DNA of 34,622 nucleotides from Singulisphaera sp. GP187 (GCA_945861245.1 CAMAUE010000046.1:1-34622); one strand, 5' to 3'; shown: positions 26,084-34,276, counted from the stretch's first letter. Numbers and translations: made by a program. The notes: a model not told the origin generated them from the letters alone.

Positions 26084-27439
26084 ATGTTTCGCATCAACGG
26101 CAGCAAAGGCAGCGATTGCACAGGCATCACCCGGCGAAGTTTTGTGCAGGCGGGGTTGCTCGGACTCGGCGGGCTAACGCTTCCCGAATACCTGCAGGCA
26201 CGCGCTCAGGCGAATGAGTCATCGCGCGATACCGCCGTTATCCTATTTTGGCTGTCCGGCGGCCCAGGCCATATGGAGACCTGGGATCCGAAGCCCAACG
26301 CACCCGATCTCTATCGCGGCCCGCTCGGTGTCACGCGCACCAGCGTCCCGGGTGTCCAGTTCGGCGAGTTGATGCCGTTGCAGGCTCGGCTCATGCAGCA
26401 TCTCAGCGTCGTTCGCACCGTGCGGCACGGGTCGGGCGATCATACGAAGGCGAACCACTGGATGCTCACCGGCTTTGAAGGCCCCGCATTCAACGCTCCC
26501 GATTTCATGAACCAAAAACGCCCGTCGCTCGGCTCCGTCACCTCACGCTTGCGCGGGGCCAATCAACCCGGCATGCCGCCCTATGTCGCTGTGCCTCACC
26601 TACGTGGCGGGACTGATAATTTCTTCCACTATTCCGCGTACTTGGGCGGCGGGGCGAATCCGTTCAACGTCGAATCCGATCCGAACCTGCCGGCCTTCCG
26701 CGTGCGAAATCTGCAGCTCGCGCCGGAACTGACGTTTGACCGCCTTGAAGACCGCCGCGGCCTGTTGCAAGCGATGAACGACGTGCGGCGATTCCACGAT
26801 CGCCAGACTTCCGATGTCGGCGAACACTACAACCGCGCGTTCGACTTGATGACGAGCCGCGATGTCGCCAATGCGTTCGACATCACGCGCGAACCGGCAG
26901 CGACGCGCGATCGCTATGGCCGACATACATTCGGGCAAAGCGCTCTCGTCGCCCGGCGATTGATCGAGGCCGGCGTGACATTCGTAACGTGTAACTGCGT
27001 GCCATGGGACCATCACGGCACGCCGCCGCAGCTGGAGACGGAGGTCGGTGCCCGGATGTTGATCCCGCCATTGGATCGTGCGATCGCGAGCCTGGTCGAG
27101 GACCTGATGCAGCGCGGCCTGTATGAGCGTGTGCTCGTCGTCGCGATGGGCGAGTTCGGGCGCACGCCGCGGATGAACGCCAACGCCGGCCGCGATCACT
27201 GGGGCCACACGTTCAGCGTGTTGTTTGGCAACGCGCGGATGCGCATGGGCCAGGCGATCGGCCGAAGCAGCCCGCGCGGGGAGCATGTCGTTGACAGACC
27301 GTTCTCGCCGCAGGATGTCGCCGCGACGGTATATCATCACCTGGGCATCGATTGGGAATCGGCCTCATTCCGCGACGGCCTAAACCGCCCGCTCGCCGTC
27401 ATCGAGCACGGCGAACCGATCCGCGAGCTGGTGCGTTAA
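26084..27439 (+). CDS. DUF1501 Tat-exported protein
   Basis: DUF1501 proteins are typical of planctomycetes and usually lie beside a DUF1549/DUF1553 cytochrome-like partner; their role is unknown, and they belong to the sulfatase/alkaline-phosphatase fold group. The 451-residue protein has a Tat signal (TRRSFVQAGLLGLGG, residues 16-30) followed by LFWLSGGPGHMETWDPKPNA, the usual DUF1501 start, then HTKANHWMLTG and, near the end, GEFGRTPRMNANAGRDHWG. GAGGGGG upstream of ATG 26084 is a good ribosome binding site. No DUF1549 gene is in the window, which is unusual. Confidence 0.93.
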   Translation: MFRINGSKGSDCTGITRRSFVQAGLLGLGGLTLPEYLQARAQANESSRDTAVILFWLSGGPGHMETWDPKPNAPDLYRGPLGVTRTSVPGVQFGELMPLQARLMQHLSVVRTVRHGSGDHTKANHWMLTGFEGPAFNAPDFMNQKRPSLGSVTSRLRGANQPGMPPYVAVPHLRGGTDNFFHYSAYLGGGANPFNVESDPNLPAFRVRNLQLAPELTFDRLEDRRGLLQAMNDVRRFHDRQTSDVGEHYNRAFDLMTSRDVANAFDITREPAATRDRYGRHTFGQSALVARRLIEAGVTFVTCNCVPWDHHGTPPQLETEVGARMLIPPLDRAIASLVEDLMQRGLYERVLVVAMGEFGRTPRMNANAGRDHWGHTFSVLFGNARMRMGQAIGRSSPRGEHVVDRPFSPQDVAATVYHHLGIDWESASFRDGLNRPLAVIEHGEPIRELVR

Positions 27440-27627
27440 GGAAGGATTCCGATACGAAGTTCATCTTTCGAGCAACCATGGCCGCATTGGCCTATGATGA
27501 GTTCCGCGCCCACGCATTATCTACTTCATGGGCCAGGCTTACGGCTACTCCAGATAAAGATGAATTTTCGTACGCTTTTCGGCAAACCTGGGCCTACAGA
27601 TGCAAGATCAAGGAAATTGCGATGGCG
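27440..27627. other. Gap between convergent genes
   Basis: A loose inverted repeat pairs TTCATCTTT near 27461 with AAAGATGAA near 27559. A bidirectional terminator is possible but unproven. No gene is supported here. Confidence 0.25.
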
Positions 27628-27987
27628 CTACTCTTCTTTGATGACGGTCGTCGCCCGGCGGTGATTGCGGAAGCGTGCTGGCCAAAAGAAGCCCATTACG
27701 CCACCGCCGCCGCCCAGGATGCGGTAAGTGACGAGCAGCAATGTGGTCCCGCCCATGGCCACGATGAAGCCGAGAAAGCTGATCGGCTTGACCTCGGTGT
27801 CGGCGACGAAAAAAGACAGCAACGCCGCCCCAACGACCGAACCGATTATGCCGAGGACGACGGTCGCCAGCGCCCCGCCGCCGTCCTTGCCTGGCAACAC
27901 CGCTTTGGCGAGAAGGCCGACGAGGGTGCCGAAGCCGACGAATTCGAGGAATTGATGCATCCATTGCGTAATGAGTTCAACGTCCAT
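27628..27987 (-). CDS. GlsB/YeaQ/YmgE-type small membrane protein
   Basis: A 119-residue protein with three hydrophobic helices and the family pattern of a Gly-rich first helix (GFGTLVGLLAKAVLPGKDGG), then TVVLGIIGSVVGAALLSFF and LGFIVAMGGTTLLLVTYRI. GlsB/YeaQ/YmgE proteins (transglycosylase-associated family) are stress-linked inner-membrane proteins of unknown activity. I prefer ATG 27987, with GGAA nine bases upstream, over ATG 27996. The C-terminal tail (NHRRATTVIKEE) is charged. Convergent with the DUF1501 gene. Confidence 0.85.
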   Translation of the reverse strand: MDVELITQWMHQFLEFVGFGTLVGLLAKAVLPGKDGGGALATVVLGIIGSVVGAALLSFFVADTEVKPISFLGFIVAMGGTTLLLVTYRILGGGGGVMGFFWPARFRNHRRATTVIKEE

Positions 27988-28411
27988 ATTCGGCATTTCC
28001 GTTGTTTATGGGATTGCACAGGTTTTCAGATTTCGGCTGAGTGGTCGGAATTTCCCACGCGAGCACTCAGTTGAAAACGGTGTAGGTGAATTAATCTTAA
28101 CGCGCGAAACAGGCAAATGTCAAGCGGCGTGTTGACGGATGTATCGAAAGCAGCGATCCTAACGCGCGTCATCCATTGCATCGACAACGCATCGGTCTAT
28201 CGTTCCGTCGAATTGCAAGCCAAATTAAAAACGCCAGGTGAGAATAACCGGCGTGATCGGACTACTTTTCCCATCACACCCTATTTACATTGATATTTCC
28301 CTTGGCAAAGCGACGGAAATCTGTCAGAATTAAGGGCAGGGCGCACGACCATTAACAACTCCGCCATGTAACCCGCCACAATTAGCGGGCTATAGGGATT
28401 TCGAGGCAGCC
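27988..28411. other. Divergent intergenic region
   Basis: About 420 bases between the GlsB-like gene (minus) and the coiled-coil gene pair (plus). It contains a candidate promoter (28302-28330) and a small hairpin CCCGC/GCGGG (28372-28376 with 28385-28389) just before the ribosome binding site. No gene is supported. Confidence 0.4.
28302..28330 (+). promoter_or_regulatory. Candidate sigma-70 promoter
   Basis: TTGGCA (28302-28307) and CAGAAT (28325-28330) with a 17-base spacer, about 80 bases upstream of the ATG at 28412. The match to the consensus is moderate. Confidence 0.4.
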
Positions 28412-30106
28412 ATGGCAAAGTCAAAAACCAAGCCGACGACGAAGAAAGTCCTCGACGACGAAGACGAACCGCAGATCGCCGAGGACGACGTCGATGCGGA
28501 TGTCGATGTGGAAGCCGACGAGGTCGAGGTTGAGGTCGAAGCCGACGAGGAGCCTGCGGATGACGATGGCGACCTGGACACCGAGACCGAACCGAGCACG
28601 CCGCTGCCGCCGCCCAAATCACGGATGACGAAGACGACGATGTCCCTCATCTTCCTCAACTGGATGGTGGCCCTTGCATTCATCGTCTTCGCCTTCCTCG
28701 TAACGACAACGCGGGCACGCTACTCCTACTGGGCGACGCTGAATCATATCCAGGTCTGGGGTCTGCCCTTGGCGGAAGAGAAGGGCGATACGCACATCTC
28801 AATCGAGACAAGGCCCGTATTGCGCCTGAATCACGATCAGCTCATCAAAATATACAAACGCCGGCCCGGAACGAAGCAATATCCCATTGACAAGGAAAAG
28901 GACAAATTCGTCGCCATCGAGGAACCGGTCCCGCTGCGGTTGAACGCGGGCGATGTTGATGAACGCGTCATGAAGGATATTTTCCAGTCCTTGACCGAAC
29001 ATGTGCCCACGCTCGATGCTGAGATCGAACGGCTCAAAGATCAGCTCCCGATAGTGATCGAACAGGCCGCGACCGACGTTCTGAAGAAAACCAAAGACAC
29101 TGATGACGCCAAACGCGAGGTCATCCATAAGGCCTTGCTGCCGATCACGCGAAATATTTATCAGATCCGCGACCTGGACAAAGTCGCTTCCCGGGCCAAG
29201 GCCAAAGATCTTGACGACCTCGTCATCGAAAGCGTGCAACGCCGTATCTACTACGACATCCTCGCCCCGATCAACGTCTTTCGGCCTGGCGACCTCAATG
29301 TCAGCGCCGCCGGCAAACATCCCGTGGACCGCATTGCCGAGGTCGACAAGTCAAACCTCGTCATGAAGCTTGACGAAATCAAGGCGATGCTGACCAAACG
29401 CCTCGACAGCGCGATTGCTGCCAACTATGACCTCGACCTGAATCTGGGCGAGGTTTATGAAAAGGAGAAATCCGGCCCGGACGCGATGAAACGCCACGGC
29501 GTCGAGAAACGCCAAATCATCGCCTTCATCCTGTTCACTGTCGGGCATGTGCAGGTGCCGATCACCAACGAACGGCTCATCGCCAAAGGCATCGAACGAG
29601 CGCAGGTCATCAGCGGCATCTATGAAAACACCAATGCATCGATTCGCTTCGTCGAATCGCTTCGCACGATGCAGGATCGCGTTGAGGAGGCCGTCGTCGC
29701 CGATCGCCAGGGGTACGTCATCAATAACGCGGGCAAACTCACGCGAACGGATGGCTTCATCGACGAATATGAAGACTGGATCGACCGCCTGGTGAAGATC
29801 GTTGAAAATATCGACACCGCCAAGAAACGCCTCGACGATGTCAAAACACAGCGCGATCATCTGCAAAATGTTCACGCGCATCGCACGAAACAATTGCAGG
29901 AAACGCTGGACAAACTGCTGACAGCCCGCAAGAACACCGAACGTTACGCCAAGGATCTGCGTGAGCTGCAAGAGCAGCTTCATGCCGCCCTTGTGGAACT
30001 ATCCGACGCGGCGGATCGCAACTTTCGACTCCATGATCTGATTCAAGAAATCGAACTTGGGCTGCGTGTGCAATCGAAAAAGAAAGGCGGCGCGAAACGG
30101 CCATGA
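28412..30106 (+). CDS. Membrane-anchored coiled-coil protein, unknown (large partner)
   Basis: A 564-residue protein I do not recognise. The N-terminal 60 residues are a very acidic low-complexity tail (Asp/Glu/Val repeats at about 15-60), followed by one transmembrane helix (78-99, LIFLNWMVALAFIVFAFLVT). The rest is probably outside the cytoplasmic membrane and mostly helical, with long charged coiled-coil stretches, especially residues 465-550 (for example TAKKRLDDVKTQRDHLQN). The tail ends in a basic patch (KKKGGAKRP). GAGG five bases before ATG 28412 is the ribosome binding site. The stop overlaps the start of the next gene (ATGA). A structural or scaffolding role is only inference. Confidence 0.85.
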   Translation: MAKSKTKPTTKKVLDDEDEPQIAEDDVDADVDVEADEVEVEVEADEEPADDDGDLDTETEPSTPLPPPKSRMTKTTMSLIFLNWMVALAFIVFAFLVTTTRARYSYWATLNHIQVWGLPLAEEKGDTHISIETRPVLRLNHDQLIKIYKRRPGTKQYPIDKEKDKFVAIEEPVPLRLNAGDVDERVMKDIFQSLTEHVPTLDAEIERLKDQLPIVIEQAATDVLKKTKDTDDAKREVIHKALLPITRNIYQIRDLDKVASRAKAKDLDDLVIESVQRRIYYDILAPINVFRPGDLNVSAAGKHPVDRIAEVDKSNLVMKLDEIKAMLTKRLDSAIAANYDLDLNLGEVYEKEKSGPDAMKRHGVEKRQIIAFILFTVGHVQVPITNERLIAKGIERAQVISGIYENTNASIRFVESLRTMQDRVEEAVVADRQGYVINNAGKLTRTDGFIDEYEDWIDRLVKIVENIDTAKKRLDDVKTQRDHLQNVHAHRTKQLQETLDKLLTARKNTERYAKDLRELQEQLHAALVELSDAADRNFRLHDLIQEIELGLRVQSKKKGGAKRP

Positions 30107-30900
30107 TTAACCATCTTGGAAAATTCCTGGTGCTTATTCACGTCACGATGAGCGTTGCCGGAATGATGTGGGCCATCATGACGGTGCTGCAGGCACGCGA
30201 TTACGGCTGGGCCGAGCCGTATCGTGAAGTGACGGAACGCACGAAGGACGGCGGGGAGAAGTCGGCGGTACGGTATGCCTCGGTGTACGACAAGAGCGAG
30301 GCCGCCGTCGTCGCCGCCGCGCGGATGCGCGATCACAATTACATCTACGTGAAGCCGGCGATCGACGCGCTGCAAGCGACGATGCCGCATCTGCCGAATA
30401 ATCACCTCCACTATCGCCAAGAGCTTGAGAAGCTCAAGACCGGCGAAGGCCCACTGGTGGTCCGCCGGCTGGCCAAGGGCGGCGTGGATACGCTAGACAA
30501 AGCGATCGTCGGCAAGCCAGTGCTTGAGGACGAGGACCAGGCGATCAAGAGTATCACGCAATCGTATAAAACTTACGAGAAGGATTACCAGAAACTGTTC
30601 AAGGAGATTGATGCCGTTGACGCCGAGGTGCGCGACATTGTCACGAAGACCAAGCAGATCACGATGGAAATGACCGGGACCGACGACACTAACAAGTACA
30701 TCAAGCCGGGCCTGTACCAACTAACCGACCTGGAGTTCAAGGCGCAAGGCCTCATCAAAACGGAAGTGGACGACATCAAACCCAACTGGTCCAAAGCCGT
30801 TGAGCAGGCCCGCCTGTTTCAATACCGCCGCGTGGATCTCGAGGCATCGCTCGAGAAGCTGAAAACTCAACCGCCGGCACCGAAAAAGAAACCGCTCTAG
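30103..30900 (+). CDS. Membrane-anchored helical protein, unknown (small partner)
   Basis: A 265-residue protein. One N-terminal transmembrane helix (5-28, LGKFLVLIHVTMSVAGMMWA) is followed by a helical domain with coiled-coil character (residues 150-200, SYKTYEKDYQKLFKEIDAVD). The ATG at 30103 overlaps the TGA of the upstream gene by four bases, the classical sign of coupled translation. The helix-then-aromatic motif (ARDYGWAEPY) resembles the sequence after the upstream protein's membrane helix (RARYSYWATL), so the pair may be distant paralogues. The protein ends PPAPKKKPL. No recognised domain. Confidence 0.87.
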   Translation: MINHLGKFLVLIHVTMSVAGMMWAIMTVLQARDYGWAEPYREVTERTKDGGEKSAVRYASVYDKSEAAVVAAARMRDHNYIYVKPAIDALQATMPHLPNNHLHYRQELEKLKTGEGPLVVRRLAKGGVDTLDKAIVGKPVLEDEDQAIKSITQSYKTYEKDYQKLFKEIDAVDAEVRDIVTKTKQITMEMTGTDDTNKYIKPGLYQLTDLEFKAQGLIKTEVDDIKPNWSKAVEQARLFQYRRVDLEASLEKLKTQPPAPKKKPL

Positions 30901-30927
30901 TGCTCTGTCAACACTAAGATATCGAAT

Positions 30928-30989
30928 ACGAGCCGGAAGCGTAAGCGACGGATGGTTATGCCAGACCGTCGCTTACGCTTCCGGCTCGT
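30928..30989. repeat. Perfect 24-bp inverted repeat (family C)
   Basis: Arms 30928-30951 and 30966-30989 are perfect complements, core GAGCCGGAAGCGTAAGCGAC, with a 14-base loop. It lies 28 bases after the stop of the coiled-coil pair and may end the transcript, but no T-run is present. I recall similar sequences as dispersed repeats in planctomycete genomes. Confidence 0.9.
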
Positions 30990-31099
30990 TCTATTGTGTG
31001 CCTTCTCAGGCCGTTGCGCACTCCCAACTGCCTGAAAGCGTGACGCCAAACAATCGCTTTCAACAATGCGTTCGTAAAATCAGGCCCAAATTGGTCCAC

Positions 31100-32353
31100 T
31101 CATGGCAACGCGATGTGCGATACGCGCAAAACCGTGCGGCCATTGGACTGCTCGTGCGTGCCGAAGACGCTGATGCTGTTGCCTTCGTACTGCGTGAGCG
31201 TACCACCTTCGCGAGTAACGAGCGTGGCGATGACGCTGCCGGCGGGGTTTTCGAGACGCCAAACGGGTTGGCCTTCGAACTTCTCGCTGCTGTGGCGAAG
31301 CGTGCCCCATGAGCTCCACTGCTTGCTGTCCGTCGTCAGCGAAGCCGGGATGACATGGTTGCGCGGGGCGCTGTCGTCGGTTCGGCGCCAATGGGTTTCG
31401 ATGAAGTGGGCCGACGACAGTAGGTCACTGATGCGCAGGTTGAGCGATTCGCCTTTGAGTTCGAAGGTGGCCGAGCGGGTCTCGCTGCTGACGGTCGTGG
31501 TGCCGCGCTGGATGCGGACCTCGGCTTTGCCGTCCAGGACGAGGCGGTCTTCGTTGAGCGGGATGGAAAGTTCGTTGCAATGGCCCTGGAGCGCATCGCC
31601 GTTGATGCGAACTTTTCCGGACGCTTTGAGCGTGCCTTTGTCGGTCTGCAGATCGAGGCTATCGCAGACGATTTTGAACTCGTGCTTCTTGTTGATGGTT
31701 GCCGTGATGATCGTCCTGCCTTCGACGACTTCGACATGCAACGCCCACGGGCTGCTAGCGGGTTTGGCGAGTGGTTGATTCAGGCTAACCGGCGGAGCGC
31801 TTAGCTTTTGTAGCGGCGGAACCGGCGCAGGCGGGGTGGTGTCCGGGACGCCCGCTGGCTTCACGCCGACATCTTTCGGCGGGGACGGGAAGGGTGGAAT
31901 GTTGTCGGTCGATTGAAGCGGCAGCGTCGGCTTCACGCTCGGCGGCGTAATGGGGCTGCCGTCGTCATTTCTCGGCAGGATCGTCGATACCGGCGGCGGC
32001 ACGACTTCCGGTTTTTTCGGAATCAGTTGCTCGATCGGCGGAAACGTAAAACTTCCCGCCTCCTTCTTCTCGATCGGAGCGACAGGCTTGTCGTTAACCT
32101 GCGAGATCGGCGGTTGAATCGTCGGCGTGGATTGGACCGGTGGCACCGGCTGATGCACCTCCACTGGCGCTGGCAGCGGCTTCTTCGCGTCAAGTTCTTT
32201 CTTCAATAGTTCGGACGCTTTGTCGTCCGTCTTTGCCGGTTCGGGCGGCCTCGGAAGGTCCTGGGCCTGGGCGTTCCGCGTAACCGTCAAGTTGCCGACA
32301 ACGATCACCGCGATCGCTGCGCTGATGACACCAATGAGAATTCTCTTTCGCAT
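31100..32353 (-). CDS. Proline-rich exported protein with LptA/OstA-like region
   Basis: A 417-residue protein. A signal peptide or N-terminal anchor (1-30, MRKRILIGVISAAIAVIVVG) is followed by a long Pro-rich spacer (about 32-210) and a C-terminal beta-rich domain. The stretch LDLQTDKGTLKASGKVRI, then NELSIPLNEDRLVLDGKAEVRI, follows the repeated pattern of LptA/OstA domains, which form a beta-jellyroll bridge for lipopolysaccharide export. The last part (GGTLTQYEGNSISVFGTHEQ) is a separate beta segment. AAGGA about eight bases upstream of ATG 32353 is the ribosome binding site. An LPS-transport role is a family-level inference. The Pro-rich spacer could reach through the periplasm. Confidence 0.75.
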   Translation of the reverse strand: MRKRILIGVISAAIAVIVVGNLTVTRNAQAQDLPRPPEPAKTDDKASELLKKELDAKKPLPAPVEVHQPVPPVQSTPTIQPPISQVNDKPVAPIEKKEAGSFTFPPIEQLIPKKPEVVPPPVSTILPRNDDGSPITPPSVKPTLPLQSTDNIPPFPSPPKDVGVKPAGVPDTTPPAPVPPLQKLSAPPVSLNQPLAKPASSPWALHVEVVEGRTIITATINKKHEFKIVCDSLDLQTDKGTLKASGKVRINGDALQGHCNELSIPLNEDRLVLDGKAEVRIQRGTTTVSSETRSATFELKGESLNLRISDLLSSAHFIETHWRRTDDSAPRNHVIPASLTTDSKQWSSWGTLRHSSEKFEGQPVWRLENPAGSVIATLVTREGGTLTQYEGNSISVFGTHEQSNGRTVLRVSHIALP

Positions 32354-32497
32354 CGTAGCTTCCTTGCTAGGAAATTTGGGGGTTCACCTACCGTCGCGAA
32401 ATTCTACCAAACCAGGCCGACCTGTGTCATCATCAATTGGTGGAAGTGTAAGTTGTTGGATTGCAGCAAGTTGCGATGTGGCAGTGCATTTTTTTCG

Positions 32498-32547
32498 GGG
32501 TTCCCAAACTCCTGTTTGGGAACCCACGTCCTCGAAACTCCGTTTCG
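32498..32547. repeat. Double hairpin element (family D)
   Basis: GGGTTCCCAAAC (32498-32509) pairs perfectly with 32514-32525 across the loop TCCT, and CGAAAC (32533-32538) pairs with GTTTCG (32542-32547). A T-run lies upstream of the first stem on the plus strand, so it does not act as a standard terminator in either direction. Confidence 0.8.
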
Positions 32548-32607
32548 CGGGACCTGGAATCGACGAAATTCTCTTTAGGATAATCGAATTAACAACTTTC
32601 CAATTTC

Positions 32608-32673
32608 GATTTGCCGCTTGCGGCTTAGCGCTCACGTGGTGCCTTGCGAGCGCTAACCCGCAAGCAGCAAATC
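32608..32673. repeat. Palindromic repeat, family A copy 6
   Basis: Arms 32608-32633 and 32648-32673 match at 24 of 26 positions; the right arm carries two changes (CCCGC for GCCGC, and A for G in AGCAGC). Core GCTTGCGGCTTAGCGCTC. Confidence 0.9.
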
Positions 32674-32683
32674 GGGTGGGATT

Positions 32684-32717
32684 CCAAGGGTTCGATGTAC
32701 CTCACCCTTGGGCTTCC
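32684..32717. repeat. Palindromic repeat, family B inverted copy
   Basis: CCAAGGGT (32684-32691) pairs with ACCCTTGG (32704-32711). The complement reads AAGCCCAAGGGTGAGGTAC, matching the family B core at 5394 and 10432. It ends nine bases before the stop-codon end of the Tat-protein gene. Confidence 0.7.
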
Positions 32718-32725
32718 AACACCCG

Positions 32726-34276
32726 CTATACCCCAAGTAACCGACACGCCTCGGTGTGCCCCGGCGCCGCGTAGCCGTGGCCGCTTGCAGTAACGCGGGC
32801 CAGTGCGATGAGATAGCGCCACTTGAAGGCAGCACGCGCTGAGGCGAATTCCTCGACCGTCGTGCGGTAGAACTTCTCGTGGTGCAACGCGCCGTCCTCG
32901 CTGATCGCAAAGCGCAACAGCAGATCCCACAACGCTCGTGGCGATTCCGTCGTCGTGCTGTAGCGATGCACGATGGCGGCGGCGCGGGTCTGGCTTCGAT
33001 TGCGAATCGCGTCTTCGAGTGATGCAAGCAGGCGGTTCGGCTCGATGGCGCGTGCCTCGTTGCGAGCGTCCTCGCGCGGATATGGCTCCCAGGTGAGGAA
33101 GCTACCACCGCGATCACCACGATCGCGTGCCGCCTGGTAGGCGCCGAGGATAAGGCAGACAACCTTGTTGCGCGGATTGGCGACGCGGGCCAAGCTGCGC
33201 CAGGCGTTGGCTGAGTCGGTCGCATGCACGCCGATCGAATCGCCGTGAATGCTGCCCGCAGGTTTGTTCGGGCCTTCCGCGTTGACTCGACCGTTGTCGC
33301 GCAGCACGAGTTGATTGGTCGCCAGCGAGATCGCCTCGCCGATCGCGGTCGGGTCGATACCCTCGGCAAGCGCGGCAGCGGCAGCGTCGGCGGCACGCTC
33401 CGGCGTCGCTCGGAAGATCGTCATGCTGAACTCTTCCACCCAGCGATCATCGACCATCCGCGTGCCCAGCTCACGGCCGATTAAGCGATGCTGATCGAGC
33501 AAGCGCGGCACCATCGCACGCAGACCGGTGTAATACGTTGCCGTGCGGTCGTTTTCACCCTTCGCACAGAATCGCACCGACTGACGCAAGAGCGTATGCG
33601 CCTGTTCGCGGCCGATGATCGACATCAAGTCCCAGGTGCGATAGGGCAGTACGGTGCGATGCACGTCGGCGCCGTCCTCGACGGCATACAAGACATTGTT
33701 AAGGGCGTCATCCGCAGTGCCCGCCATCGCGACATAGAGGCGTTCGGGAACGGCAGGATTCGTGCGATCGCGGCGAATGGCGTCGCGCAGTGCCTCGCCG
33801 GTGACACCGCCAGCTGGTACCTCGCCTGCCGTCACGGGGCGGAGCACTTCGCGCGCTCGGCCGCCTTGCTCCTGGATGCGTGTCGCATTGCGGAAAAGCA
33901 CTTTGAGAACCGGCAACGCCCGGCGATTTTCGGGCAGCTCTTGAGCCATGTAGTAAGCGGGCGCGATCGCCATCATCGTGTGAAAGCCGATATAATCCTC
34001 GCCGCCAAACGTGCGAGCGTTGGCGAACGCCGCCGCGGCGACGACATCGCGCAGGCTGGTGCCGCTGCGCATCCGTTCGACGATTTGCGGAATGAGCTGA
34101 GCCGCGGGTGTCTCCTGTACGAGACTGACGAGCGGTTCGAGCTTGCCGAAGGTGAGGCGTTCGGTCCCTTGTTGAGCGAACGCGGTCGAGAAGCCGAGGT
34201 CGTTGGCTAGTCCCGAACCGATGCTGGCGACGACGACGCCGGTGCCGACATCCTGCAAAAATTCACGACGGTCCAT
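32726..34276 (-). CDS. Tat-signal exported protein of unknown function
   Basis: A 516-residue protein starting with a twin-arginine signal (MDRREFLQDVGTGVVVASIG) and cleaved probably after residue 34-36. The mature part is mostly helical, with a His-containing segment DYIGFHTMMAIAPAYYMAQE near residues 94-113 and further conserved-looking parts (ADVHRTVLPYRTWDLMSIIG and, later, HEKFYRTTVEEF). I do not know the family by name, but similar Tat proteins occur in planctomycetes. GAGGG seven bases upstream of ATG 34276 supports the start. Folding before export suggests a cofactor-binding or multi-subunit protein, but no cofactor motif is seen. Confidence 0.85.
   Translation of the reverse strand: MDRREFLQDVGTGVVVASIGSGLANDLGFSTAFAQQGTERLTFGKLEPLVSLVQETPAAQLIPQIVERMRSGTSLRDVVAAAAFANARTFGGEDYIGFHTMMAIAPAYYMAQELPENRRALPVLKVLFRNATRIQEQGGRAREVLRPVTAGEVPAGGVTGEALRDAIRRDRTNPAVPERLYVAMAGTADDALNNVLYAVEDGADVHRTVLPYRTWDLMSIIGREQAHTLLRQSVRFCAKGENDRTATYYTGLRAMVPRLLDQHRLIGRELGTRMVDDRWVEEFSMTIFRATPERAADAAAAALAEGIDPTAIGEAISLATNQLVLRDNGRVNAEGPNKPAGSIHGDSIGVHATDSANAWRSLARVANPRNKVVCLILGAYQAARDRGDRGGSFLTWEPYPREDARNEARAIEPNRLLASLEDAIRNRSQTRAAAIVHRYSTTTESPRALWDLLLRFAISEDGALHHEKFYRTTVEEFASARAAFKWRYLIALARVTASGHGYAAPGHTEACRLLGV

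Larger units (their letters stand above)
32354..32725. other. Repeat-rich intergenic region
   Basis: No gene is supported. The stretch holds three different repeat elements in a row (double hairpin at 32498, family A copy at 32608, family B copy at 32684), which makes it the densest repeat cluster in the window. Confidence 0.6.

Noticed and set aside
27352-28074. 240-codon plus-strand frame over the GlsB-like gene
   Set aside because: The minus-strand frame encodes a well-formed three-helix membrane protein of a known family; this frame does not.
32498-32525. Hairpin considered as a terminator
   Set aside because: T-run is on the wrong side of the stem for the plus strand, and the minus strand shows an A-run.
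4081-32717. Palindromic repeats considered as a CRISPR array
   Set aside because: Copies are kilobases apart, with no regular spacers and no cas genes.
33488-34210. 240-codon plus-strand frame opposite the Tat-signal protein
   Set aside because: Antisense shadow; the minus-strand gene has a Tat signal and ribosome binding site.
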